Positions 1-6,215 of a stretch of 14,840 nucleotides of DNA are shown piece by piece. The position numbers and the translations under genes were made by a program. Position 1 is the stretch's first letter. Each line of letters opens with the position of its first letter. The notes beneath the pieces were generated by a model, which did no database searches, had not been told where the DNA came from, and saw only the letters and a list, made by a program, of their open reading frames with translations. Source of the stretch: Anaerolineales bacterium UBA3071 (GTDB lineage: Bacteria > Chloroflexota > Anaerolineae > UBA3071); assembly GCA_002366755.1 (NCBI GenBank), contig DFBV01000255.1, positions 1-14,840 of the forward strand, read 5' to 3'.

Positions 1-11
1 GGGAGTGTTAC

Positions 12-41
12 GCTCTCGTCCTCACGGACGAGGGCGTTTTT
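12..41 (+). terminator. Intrinsic terminator upstream of pheS
   Basis: The 10-base arms GCTCTCGTCC (12-21) and GGACGAGGGC (26-35) pair with one G-U wobble around a TCAC loop and are followed by GTTTTT. A weaker outer pairing joins GGGAGT at 1-6 with ACTCCC at 46-51. It may end transcription of an upstream gene. It could also be the 3' terminator of a leader attenuator for pheST, because aminoacyl-tRNA synthetase genes often carry T-box leaders with such a hairpin. The rest of any leader would lie outside the window, and the conserved T-box bulge sequence is not intact here. Confidence 0.8.
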
Positions 42-126
42 CGTTACTCCCACAAACTCAGGTTCTGAATGATAACATCACACCATACTTTGCACTATTC
101 TCCATTTCATCCAGGAGGACTAATCA

Positions 127-1149
127 ATGCCAGAGCAAACTGACAGCTTGCTAGAAGAGGCGCTGCAGGCACTGGAAGCGGCGAGTGACGCTGCAGCGCT
201 CCAGGTGTGGCGCACTGGGTATCTGGGTCGTAAGGGCCAGGTGAGCGAGCTGATGAAGCTTATCAGCACACTGCCCAAGGAGGAACGCCCGGCCTTCGGC
301 CAGGCAGCCAACGAGCTGAAGCGGACACTGGAGACGGCCTTCGAGGCGCGGCAAGAGGCACTGGCCCGCGAGGAGCTGGCGGGCGAGCTAGCAGCCGAGG
401 GGTTGGACGTCACCCTGCCCGGCCGCCCCATCGGCCCCGGCCATCTGCACATCACCACCCAGACGCTTCGCCAGAACTACGCCATCTTCGCCGAGATGGG
501 CTTCCAGGTCTACGAGTCTCCCGACGTCGAGACCGACGAACTGAACTTCGGGCTGCTGAACATGCCGCCCCATCACCCGGCCCGCGACATGTGGGATACC
601 TTCTGGATCAGCGACGAGATAGTGCTGCGCACGCATACCTCGCCGGGGCAGATTCGGGTGATGCGCGAGCGCCATCCCGAGCCTATCCGCGTCATCCTGC
701 CCGGCAAGTGCTACCGCTACGAGCAGATTACCGCCCGCTCGGAGCACCAGTTCTACCAGGTGGAGGGGCTGGCCGTGGGACATGGCATCACCATGACTGA
801 CCTGATCGGCACGCTGACCGAGTTTGCGCGGCGGCTCTACGGGCCGGAGCGTCGCATTCGCATCCGCGGCTCCTACTTCCCCTTCACCGAGCCCAGCATC
901 GAGGCCGATATGGATTGCATCTTGTGCCTTGGCGAGGGCTGTCGGGTTTGCAAGCAGAGCGGCTGGCTGGAGATCGGCGGGGCGGGGATGGTGCACCCGG
1001 TCGTGCTGCAAAACGGCGGCTACGACCCCGAAGAGTGGAGCGGATTCGCTTTCGGGCTGGGCGTCGAGCGCCCGGCGATGCTCAAGTACGAGATTGACGA
1101 CATCCGCCTGTTCTACGGGAACGACTTGCGCTTCCTGCGGCAGTTTTGA
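127..1149 (+). CDS. pheS: Phenylalanyl-tRNA synthetase alpha subunit
   Basis: Catalytic subunit of the cytoplasmic alpha2-beta2 PheRS, which charges tRNA-Phe with phenylalanine using ATP. The 340-residue product has the usual PheS length. An N-terminal helical coiled-coil arm (about residues 1-95) is followed by the class II core. Visible core signatures are HHPARDMWDTFW (motif 1 region), HTSPGQIRVM, CYRYEQITARSEHQFYQVEG (motif 2) and GFAFGLGVERPAML (motif 3). The GFAFG alanine that lines the Phe pocket is the normal one. Four cysteines, C264, C267, C272 and C275, form a CxxC-x4-CxxC cluster just before SGWLEIGGAGMVHP and look like a small metal-binding knuckle. The ATG at 127 is chosen because AGGAGG at 113-118 sits 8 bases upstream. 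pheT follows after 276 bp, probably in the same operon. Confidence 0.97.
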   Translation: MPEQTDSLLEEALQALEAASDAAALQVWRTGYLGRKGQVSELMKLISTLPKEERPAFGQAANELKRTLETAFEARQEALAREELAGELAAEGLDVTLPGRPIGPGHLHITTQTLRQNYAIFAEMGFQVYESPDVETDELNFGLLNMPPHHPARDMWDTFWISDEIVLRTHTSPGQIRVMRERHPEPIRVILPGKCYRYEQITARSEHQFYQVEGLAVGHGITMTDLIGTLTEFARRLYGPERRIRIRGSYFPFTEPSIEADMDCILCLGEGCRVCKQSGWLEIGGAGMVHPVVLQNGGYDPEEWSGFAFGLGVERPAMLKYEIDDIRLFYGNDLRFLRQF

Positions 1150-1187
1150 GGTAGTGAGGTAACAGGGTAACGAGACAACGAGGCAAC
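1148..1187 (+). repeat. Degenerate octamer array, left arm
   Basis: Five consecutive 8-base units, close to GAGGTAAC (GAGGTAGT, GAGGTAAC, AGGGTAAC, GAGACAAC, GAGGCAAC), begin at the pheS stop codon. The array at 1351-1406 is in the opposite orientation, so the two arms flank the broken ORF between pheS and pheT as a loose inverted pair. Confidence 0.7.
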
Positions 1188-1201
1188 AAGGAGCAGAAGT
1201 G

Positions 1202-1429
1202 ATGAGTGAGAGAGGGTTTGAAGGGCTGCAGGTGTGGCAGAAGGCGCGTGAGCTGATGCTGAAGTGCCGCCGCCAGGGTGAAAACGAGCCCGGAAGCAAC
1301 CTCGTGGTCCGTGAAGTTCGTGCCACCTACAGTGTCACAGAACCAACCCTCGTTAGCTCATTGCCCCGTTCACCCGTTAACTCCTTGCCTCATTCACCCG
1401 TTAACACACTACAAGGAGACGACCAATGA
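1202..1429 (+). pseudogene. Truncated four-helix-bundle protein (23S IVP/S23-like)
   Basis: The ORF opens with ATG at 1202 (an in-frame GTG lies at 1199), 8 bases after AAGGAG at 1188-1193. The first 25 or so residues, including FEGLQVWQKARELML, match the start of the four-helix-bundle family related to the protein encoded in 23S rRNA intervening sequences. Family members usually run to about 110-125 residues. Here the similarity stops around residue 25. The rest is low-complexity translation of unrelated sequence and of the right-hand octamer array, ending with a stop that overlaps the pheT start (ATGA-type arrangement, 1426-1429). I read it as a remnant with most of the gene deleted. Translation could in principle still couple to pheT, but there is no direct support for that. 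Confidence 0.55.
1351..1406 (-). repeat. Degenerate octamer array, right arm
   Basis: Seven consecutive 8-base units (CGTTAGCT, CATTGCCC, CGTTCACC, CGTTAACT, CCTTGCCT, CATTCACC, CGTTAACA) end just before the pheT ribosome binding site AAGGAG at 1413-1418. On the opposite strand they resemble the GAGGTAAC/GGGTAACG units at 1148-1187, so the two arrays converge on the ORF remnant. Confidence 0.7.
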
Positions 1430-3966
1430 AAGTCCCTTTGTCCTGGTTAGAAGACTACGTAGACATCCCCATCCCCACCACCGAACTGGCAGAGCGGTTG
1501 ACGCTGGCCGGTCTGGAGGTGGAGACCATCGAATACACCGGCCTGCCCGGGGCTGAACTGGAGTGGGACCCGGGGAAGATCGTCGTGGGCGAGATCCGCG
1601 CCGTCCATCCCCACCCTAACGCCGACCGGCTGGTGCTGGCCGAGGTGGAATACGGTGGTACGGAGCCGGAGGCCGTCGTTTCGGGACCTCCCAGCCTGCT
1701 GCCACTCCGTGGTCGGAGCGACCTGCACCTCAAGGTAGCCTTTGCCATGGAGGGCGCTGCCCTCTGGGACCCCTACGCCGAGGTGCACCGCGTCAAGAAG
1801 CTGAAGAGAAGCAGGATCCGCGGTGTCCTCTCCCGCGCCATGGTCTGCTCGGAGAAGGAACTGGGCCTCTCCGACGAGCACGAAGACATCATCTACCTGC
1901 CCGACGACGCTCCGGTGGGCCTGCCTCTGGTCGAATACCTGGGCGACGCTGTGCTGGAGCTCGACATCAAGGGGCCGTTCGGTCACTTGCAGTCGGTCTT
2001 CGGTATCGCCCGCGAGGTATCGGCTCTGCTGAAGGCGCCACTGCGGCGGGATGTGCTCGAGGTTCTGAAACACCATCCGGCAGGGCTGGCCCCTACGCCC
2101 GATTTCATCGTCCTGGAGATCCCTGACCCAGACCTATGCCCGCGCTATTCGGCGGCCTTCATCCAGGGCGTGAGGGTGGGGACTTCGCCCTTCTGGATGC
2201 AGATGCGGTTGCGCCGCGCGGGAATGCGCCCCATCAACAACATCGTGGACATCACCAACTACGTGATGCTGGAACTGGGTCAGCCGCTGCACGCTTTCGA
2301 CTATCACATCCTGCGGTCCAAGCCAGGCGAAGATCGACCGGCGATCATCGTGCGCCGCGCCCGGGCCGGCGAGCAGATGGCAACACTCGATGGCGTGATG
2401 CGCACCTTCGACAATGAGATGCTGCTCATCACCAATGGGCAGGGGCCGGTGGCGGTGGCCGGCGTGATGGGCGGCCTGGAAAGCGAGGTCACCGAAGCGA
2501 CGACCGATGTCCTGTTGGAGTCGGCCAACTTCTACTTCCTCAACGTCCGACGCACCTCCCGCCTGCTGGGGCTGACCAGCGACGCCAGCCAGCGTTTCGG
2601 ACGGCGGGTGGATCCGGAATTGACGGTGAAGGCTGCGGCGCGGGCGGCCCACCTGATGGCAGAGTTGGCCGGCGGTACCGTCGTCCCGGTCATCGGCGAT
2701 TTGTACCCTGGCCGCCAGCCGCAGCGGGTGATCGAGTTCGATCCTGCCTATGCGGCCCGCATCCTGGGCGTCGAGGTACCGACCGACGAGATGGTGCGTA
2801 TCCTTACCTCTCTGGAGTTTCAGGTCTCAAGGTCGCACGTCGCAGGGTCTCAAACCGAAGCCTTGCGACCTGCGACTCCTGCGACTTTGAACGTCACCGT
2901 CCCCTCCCACCGCCTGGACGTCACGCGCCCTGTGGATTTGGTCGAGGAAGTGGGCCGCGTGTGGGGCTACGACCGCTTCCCGGTGACGCTCATGCGTGAT
3001 GAACTGCCGCCGCAGCGAGCCAATCCTCGCCTGGAGGGAGCCGAGCGCGTGCGCGATCTTCTCATCGGCTGCGGCCTGGACGAGGTGATCACCTACTCAC
3101 TGATCAACATCGAAGACGAGGGGAAACTTCGGCCAGAAGGGCCACCGCCCGATCCGGCTGGCTATCTGCACGTGCGCAATCCCCTGTCGAGCGAGCGGGC
3201 GACGCTGCGGCAGACGCCGCTCCCCGGCCTGCTCCACACCGCCCGCAAGAACCTGCGTTTCCTCGACCGCATCGCCATCTTCGAGATCAGCGCGGTCTAC
3301 CTGCCGGTGGAGGGACAGACGCTGCCCGACGAGCCGCTCCGCCTGGGCATGGTGAAAACCGGCCCGCGGGAGGATCGCTCGTGGCTGGCGGGGCAAGACC
3401 GCGAACTGCTGGGCTTCTACGACCTCAAGGGGATAGTGGAGACGTTGCTGAGCGGGCTGGGGCTAGAAGGGACATTCGAGCCAACTCAGCATCCCTCCTT
3501 CCATCCTGGCCGATGTGCCCAGGTCAGCATTGGGGATAACGTGCTCGGCGTGATGGGAGAGCTGCACCCGCTGGTGCGGGAAGCGTTCGGCCTGCCGGCG
3601 CAGCCGGTCTGCGCGCTGGAGTTCGACCTGGACAAGCTGCTGGTGGGCTGGGGCGCCGCTCGCACGATGGAGCCCATCTCCGTCCATCCGCCGGTCTACG
3701 AGGACATCGCCTTGGTGGTGGACGAGACAGTGACCGCTGAACAGATGGAGCGGGCCATCCGCTCTGCTGGCGGCCGGCTGCTGCGGGAAGTGCGGTTGTT
3801 CGACGTCTACCGTGGCGCGCCGGTGGCTGCGGGCAAGAAGAGCATGGCCTACGCCCTCACCTTCCAGTCGGACACCAAGACGCTGAAGGATACCGAGGTG
3901 GCCAAGCAACGGCAGCGCATCGTGCGGCGGCTGGAGAGAGAGTTGGGTGCTGTACTGAGAGGGTGA
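1426..3966 (+). CDS. pheT: Phenylalanyl-tRNA synthetase beta subunit
   Basis: Structural and editing subunit of PheRS, partner of pheS upstream. At 846 residues it is slightly longer than typical. Visible parts in order: an N-terminal EMAP/OB tRNA-binding domain (about 40-160, with GEIRAVHPHPNADRLVLAEV); a B3/B4 editing region with RPINNIVDITNYVMLELGQPLHAFDY; a B5 domain (about 430-520); a degenerate class II core (about 530-740, EEVGRVWGYDRFP then EVITYSLI and HPGRCAQV); and a C-terminal FDX-ACB anticodon-binding domain (about 750-846) beginning PISVHPPVYEDIALVV. AAGGAG at 1413-1418 supports ATG 1426. Two oddities stand out. Residues 468-488 in B5 are encoded by an inverted array of short repeats. 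The last 153 bases are duplicated at 5909-6061, so this 3' end may be a replacement brought in with the downstream cassette. Confidence 0.97.
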   Translation: MKVPLSWLEDYVDIPIPTTELAERLTLAGLEVETIEYTGLPGAELEWDPGKIVVGEIRAVHPHPNADRLVLAEVEYGGTEPEAVVSGPPSLLPLRGRSDLHLKVAFAMEGAALWDPYAEVHRVKKLKRSRIRGVLSRAMVCSEKELGLSDEHEDIIYLPDDAPVGLPLVEYLGDAVLELDIKGPFGHLQSVFGIAREVSALLKAPLRRDVLEVLKHHPAGLAPTPDFIVLEIPDPDLCPRYSAAFIQGVRVGTSPFWMQMRLRRAGMRPINNIVDITNYVMLELGQPLHAFDYHILRSKPGEDRPAIIVRRARAGEQMATLDGVMRTFDNEMLLITNGQGPVAVAGVMGGLESEVTEATTDVLLESANFYFLNVRRTSRLLGLTSDASQRFGRRVDPELTVKAAARAAHLMAELAGGTVVPVIGDLYPGRQPQRVIEFDPAYAARILGVEVPTDEMVRILTSLEFQVSRSHVAGSQTEALRPATPATLNVTVPSHRLDVTRPVDLVEEVGRVWGYDRFPVTLMRDELPPQRANPRLEGAERVRDLLIGCGLDEVITYSLINIEDEGKLRPEGPPPDPAGYLHVRNPLSSERATLRQTPLPGLLHTARKNLRFLDRIAIFEISAVYLPVEGQTLPDEPLRLGMVKTGPREDRSWLAGQDRELLGFYDLKGIVETLLSGLGLEGTFEPTQHPSFHPGRCAQVSIGDNVLGVMGELHPLVREAFGLPAQPVCALEFDLDKLLVGWGAARTMEPISVHPPVYEDIALVVDETVTAEQMERAIRSAGGRLLREVRLFDVYRGAPVAAGKKSMAYALTFQSDTKTLKDTEVAKQRQRIVRRLERELGAVLRG
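2828..2889 (+). repeat. In-frame inverted short-repeat element within pheT
   Basis: Left arm units GGTCGCA (2831-2837) and CGTCGCA (2838-2844) face right arm units TGCGACC (2864-2870), TGCGACTCC (2871-2879) and TGCGACTTT (2880-2888). The element stays in frame and encodes residues 468-488 of PheT (SRSHVAGSQ...PATPATL). Family members normally pass directly here from the strand ending FEV to the strand VTVPSHRLDV, so this looks like an insertion in a surface loop of the B5 domain. Confidence 0.65.
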
Positions 3967-4001
3967 TGGCGGAGAGGCGTTATAGCATCACGTGTACTGC
4001 G

Positions 4002-4040
4002 GCCCCCGCAGGCCCCGATAGGTGGGCCTGCGGGGGCTTT
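4002..4040 (+). terminator. Terminator of pheST (module copy 1)
   Basis: GCCCCCGCAGGCCC (4002-4015) and GGGCCTGCGGGGGC (4024-4037) form a perfect 14-bp stem with an 8-base loop, followed by a short TTT. It lies 35 bases after the pheT stop. The T run overlaps the -35 box of the next promoter, making a compact terminator-promoter module that recurs at 6114 and 11295. Confidence 0.85.
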
Positions 4041-4067
4041 GCATAAGGGCGGAGATTGTGGTATACT
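4039..4067 (+). promoter_or_regulatory. Sigma-70 type promoter with extended -10 (module copy 1)
   Basis: TTGCAT at 4039-4044, a 17-base spacer and TATACT at 4062-4067. The -10 is preceded by TGG, giving an extended -10 (TGGTATACT). Transcription would start near 4074, about 54 bases before the AlbA_2 gene. The stretch downstream to 4095 (TTGAG... to ...TTTGCC) resembles the same stretch after module copy 3. Confidence 0.75.
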
Positions 4068-4127
4068 TGAGAGCAGGTATGGAGGACTGTTTGCCATGAG
4101 AAGGACTAAACGATGAGGATAGCGTAG

Positions 4128-5861
4128 ATGGACTGCGAAGATGTAGTTGCCCTCATTGACGAGATCAGACGTCTGGGCAGCGAACTGGATGATGTGGAGG
4201 CCAAGGCAGCACAGGGTGGCCTGCCGGAGCGTATTCATCGCTCCCTCTCGGCCTTGAGCAACCGCCGGAGCGGTGGCGTCATCCTGTTCGGCGTGGATGA
4301 AGAACAGCACTTCGCCGTGGTCGGGGTGCCTGACGTGGCCCGTTTGCAGCAGGGTCTGGCGTCTGTCGCTTCGGAGATGCGCCCCCCGCTGCGGCTGGAT
4401 TTCGACGTCTGTGAGGTCGAAGGACAGAGAGTGGTGGCGGTGACGGTGCCCAAGTGTCCGCCGGATCAGAAGCCCTGCTACTGGGGGCCCAGCCGCCTGG
4501 AGGAAGGGGCCTATGTGCGCGTGGGTACCACCAATCGGCGGATGACGGTCAATGAGATCCGACGGTTGTGGGCTTCGTATCGCGACGACGTGGATGCAGA
4601 GGCAGTGCCGGACGCCTCGCCTGAGGACCTGGACTGGCGACGGGTGGAGGCCTATCGCGCTCAGGTACTTCGTCGTGACCCTGAATCGGCAGCCGCTGAG
4701 CAGACACCCGAGCAATTGCTCTTGGGCGTCCACTGCCTGGTGCGCGAAGGCGGTGTGCTGCGACCAACATTGACCGGCTTGCTCCTCTTTGGCCGCAACC
4801 CCCAGTACCATTGCCCGCGCTTCCTCATCACTGTCACACAGTACACAGGCACAGATGTAGGGCAGGAGATCATCCACGGTCGTCCCTATCTCTTCGATAC
4901 CGAAGCACAGGGTCCCATTCCAGCCATGATTGACAAAGCTGAACGGACAGCGTTGGGGCTCATCAAGCGTCGTGCCTACTTTGATGGCCTGACCCGGCGG
5001 GAAGTGCCGGAGTATCCGGAGTTCGCCATTCGCGAGGCGATCCGCAACGCCGTGGCCCACCGGGACTATACCGCGCGCGGCAGTCACATTGACGTGCGCC
5101 TCTTCGCCGACCGGCTGGAGGTGCGCAACCCTGGTGGTCTTTTCGGCGACCTGACCGTGGAGACGCTGGATGAAGTGCCGCCTTCAACCCGCAACCCAAA
5201 CATCATGCGTGTGCTGCAAGACCTGGGCTACGTCGAGCAGCGGGGCACCGGCATTCGGCGCATGATCGCTGAGATGCGCCAGGCCAACCTGGAGCCGCCC
5301 CACTTCAAGGATGCGGGGACGTACTTTGTCGTCAGGCTCAAGAACCACACCTTGCTGGACGAGGAGACACTGGCCTGGCTTGACCAATTCGCCAATTATC
5401 CCCTCAACGACCGGCAGCGGCTGGCCCTGGCCTATCTGCGGTTGAACGTGCAGATGACCAACGCCGACTACCGGCGGCTGCATCACGGCACGGTGGAGAC
5501 TGTTGAGGCCACGCATGAACTGCGCGGTCTGGTGGAGGCTGGCTTGGTGGAGATGCACGGCACTCGCCGCTGGGCGTACTACACCCTGAGCGAGGAAGTC
5601 CTGCCTTGGGTGCAGCCACCTCTGCCCCTGGCGAGGAGCGACGAGGAGAAGGTCATGGCCTATGTGCGGGAGCATAACTCGATCCGCAACGCGGAGTGTC
5701 GAGAACTACTTGGGCTTGGCGACGACAACGAGAGGGCAAGGTACATTCTGGGGAAACTGGTGGTGGCCGGAGAACTGATGCAGATAGGACAGAAGCGGGG
5801 AACCCGCTATGTCCTGCCAAACGACGCTATATCCGGAACTTATGCGGAAAACTCCGGATAA
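4128..5861 (+). CDS. AlbA_2/Schlafen-domain protein with HATPase_c_4 and winged helix
   Basis: A 577-residue probable nucleic-acid-binding ATPase-domain regulator or defence protein. The N-terminal AlbA_2 (SLFN-like) domain (about 15-145) shows the acidic start LDDVEAKAA, SGGVILFGVDEE and EGAYVRVGTTNRRMTVNEI. A HATPase_c_4 (GHKL-like) domain (about 295-405) has an N box E303-AIRNAVAHRDY (N307, H311), VRNPGG at 332-337 and RGTGIRRM near 372-379. The tail (about 420-577) has two winged-helix-like segments, NDRQRLALAYLRLNVQMTNADYRRL and SIRNAECRELLGLGDDNERARYIL. ATG 4128 follows GAGGAT by 7 bases; the first upstream ATG (4113) meets a stop at once. The gene has its own promoter module and lies between two copies of the pheT 3' end, so it looks acquired. 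Relatives are annotated as transcriptional regulators or ATP-binding proteins, some in defence islands; the target is unknown. Confidence 0.88.
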   Translation: MDCEDVVALIDEIRRLGSELDDVEAKAAQGGLPERIHRSLSALSNRRSGGVILFGVDEEQHFAVVGVPDVARLQQGLASVASEMRPPLRLDFDVCEVEGQRVVAVTVPKCPPDQKPCYWGPSRLEEGAYVRVGTTNRRMTVNEIRRLWASYRDDVDAEAVPDASPEDLDWRRVEAYRAQVLRRDPESAAAEQTPEQLLLGVHCLVREGGVLRPTLTGLLLFGRNPQYHCPRFLITVTQYTGTDVGQEIIHGRPYLFDTEAQGPIPAMIDKAERTALGLIKRRAYFDGLTRREVPEYPEFAIREAIRNAVAHRDYTARGSHIDVRLFADRLEVRNPGGLFGDLTVETLDEVPPSTRNPNIMRVLQDLGYVEQRGTGIRRMIAEMRQANLEPPHFKDAGTYFVVRLKNHTLLDEETLAWLDQFANYPLNDRQRLALAYLRLNVQMTNADYRRLHHGTVETVEATHELRGLVEAGLVEMHGTRRWAYYTLSEEVLPWVQPPLPLARSDEEKVMAYVREHNSIRNAECRELLGLGDDNERARYILGKLVVAGELMQIGQKRGTRYVLPNDAISGTYAENSG

Positions 5862-5896
5862 CTCGCCCATAAACGGAGACGGGCACAGCTTACGAC

Positions 5897-6061
5897 GACG
5901 TCTGTAGCGGCGCGCCGGTGGCTGCGGGCAAGAAGAGCATGGCCTACGCCCTCACCTTCCAGTTGGACGCCAAGACGCTGAAGGATACTGAGGTGGCCAA
6001 GCAACGGCAGCGCATCGTGCGACGGCTGGAGAAGGAGTTGGGAGCGGTGCTGAGAGGATGA
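5897..6061 (+). pseudogene. Duplicated 3' end of pheT (FDX-ACB fragment)
   Basis: From GGC at 5909 to TGA at 6059-6061 this is 153 bases aligned without gaps to 3814-3966 of pheT, with 10 mismatches (93.5%). Weaker similarity extends back to GACGTCT at 5897 (3802 in pheT). Nine codons differ: six silently, three conservatively or mildly (S to L, T to A, R to K). No insertion or frameshift is present and the stop codon is kept. The in-frame stop at 5870 and the absence of a start make it non-functional as it stands. Silent-biased differences suggest both copies diverged as parts of working pheT genes, so this could be the original host end displaced by the incoming cassette at 3966-5900. Confidence 0.9.
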
Positions 6062-6074
6062 TTCTGAGGCGGCC

Positions 6075-6091
6075 GGCACCTGCGAGGTGCC
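6075..6091 (+). repeat. Small palindrome after the pheT fragment
   Basis: GGCACC (6075-6080) and GGTGCC (6086-6091) pair around TGCGA. It lies between the pheT fragment stop and the second terminator. It has no counterpart after the complete pheT, so the two copies differ here by a small insertion. Confidence 0.5.
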
Positions 6092-6113
6092 AGTCACCTT
6101 TGCTTGCTCTGTC

Positions 6114-6149
6114 GCCCCCGCGGACCCGACCTGGGTTCGCGGGGGCTTT
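6114..6149 (+). terminator. Terminator (module copy 2)
   Basis: GCCCCCGCGGACCC (6114-6127) pairs with GGGTTCGCGGGGGC (6133-6146) with a single G-U wobble and a 5-base loop, followed by TTT. The outer half of the stem is identical to copy 1, while the inner half and loop differ yet still pair. This indicates selection on the hairpin rather than on its sequence. Confidence 0.8.
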
Positions 6150-6152
6150 GCA

Positions 6153-6181
6153 TTGCACAAGGGCGGGGAGTGTGGTATACT
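6153..6181 (+). promoter_or_regulatory. Promoter with extended -10 (module copy 2)
   Basis: TTGCAC (6153-6158), a 17-base spacer and TATACT (6176-6181), again preceded by TGG. The TTGCAT directly after the hairpin (6148-6153) would be 22 bases from the -10, but the overlapping TTGCAC restores the 17-base spacing. The start of transcription near 6188 excludes the longer reading of the downstream ORF that begins at 6087. Confidence 0.75.
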
Positions 6182-6215
6182 GACGGACAGCTCACAGGAA
6201 CAAAGGAGTTTGCTA

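Noticed and set aside
1..60. T-box riboswitch end before pheS
   Set aside because: The hairpin and its position fit, but the conserved T-box sequence with a UGGN bulge is not present in intact form (GTGTTACGC is seen instead), and the rest of any leader lies outside the window.
388..1326. Long minus-strand ORF of 312 residues over pheS
   Set aside because: It is the antisense of the certain pheS gene; GC-rich codon bias keeps it open, and its product shows no recognisable family.
3849..5087. Minus-strand ORF of 412 residues across the pheT end and the AlbA_2 gene
   Set aside because: It spans the pheT terminator and two genes with clear domain matches on the other strand, and its translation has no recognisable motifs.
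5897..6061. Second functional pheT-like gene
   Set aside because: Only the last 50 or so codons exist, with an in-frame stop upstream at 5870 and no start codon.
6087..6215. Upstream extension of the aminotransferase ORF to 6087
   Set aside because: The extension reads through the terminator hairpin and the promoter; a good ribosome binding site and the family's N-terminus support ATG 6216.
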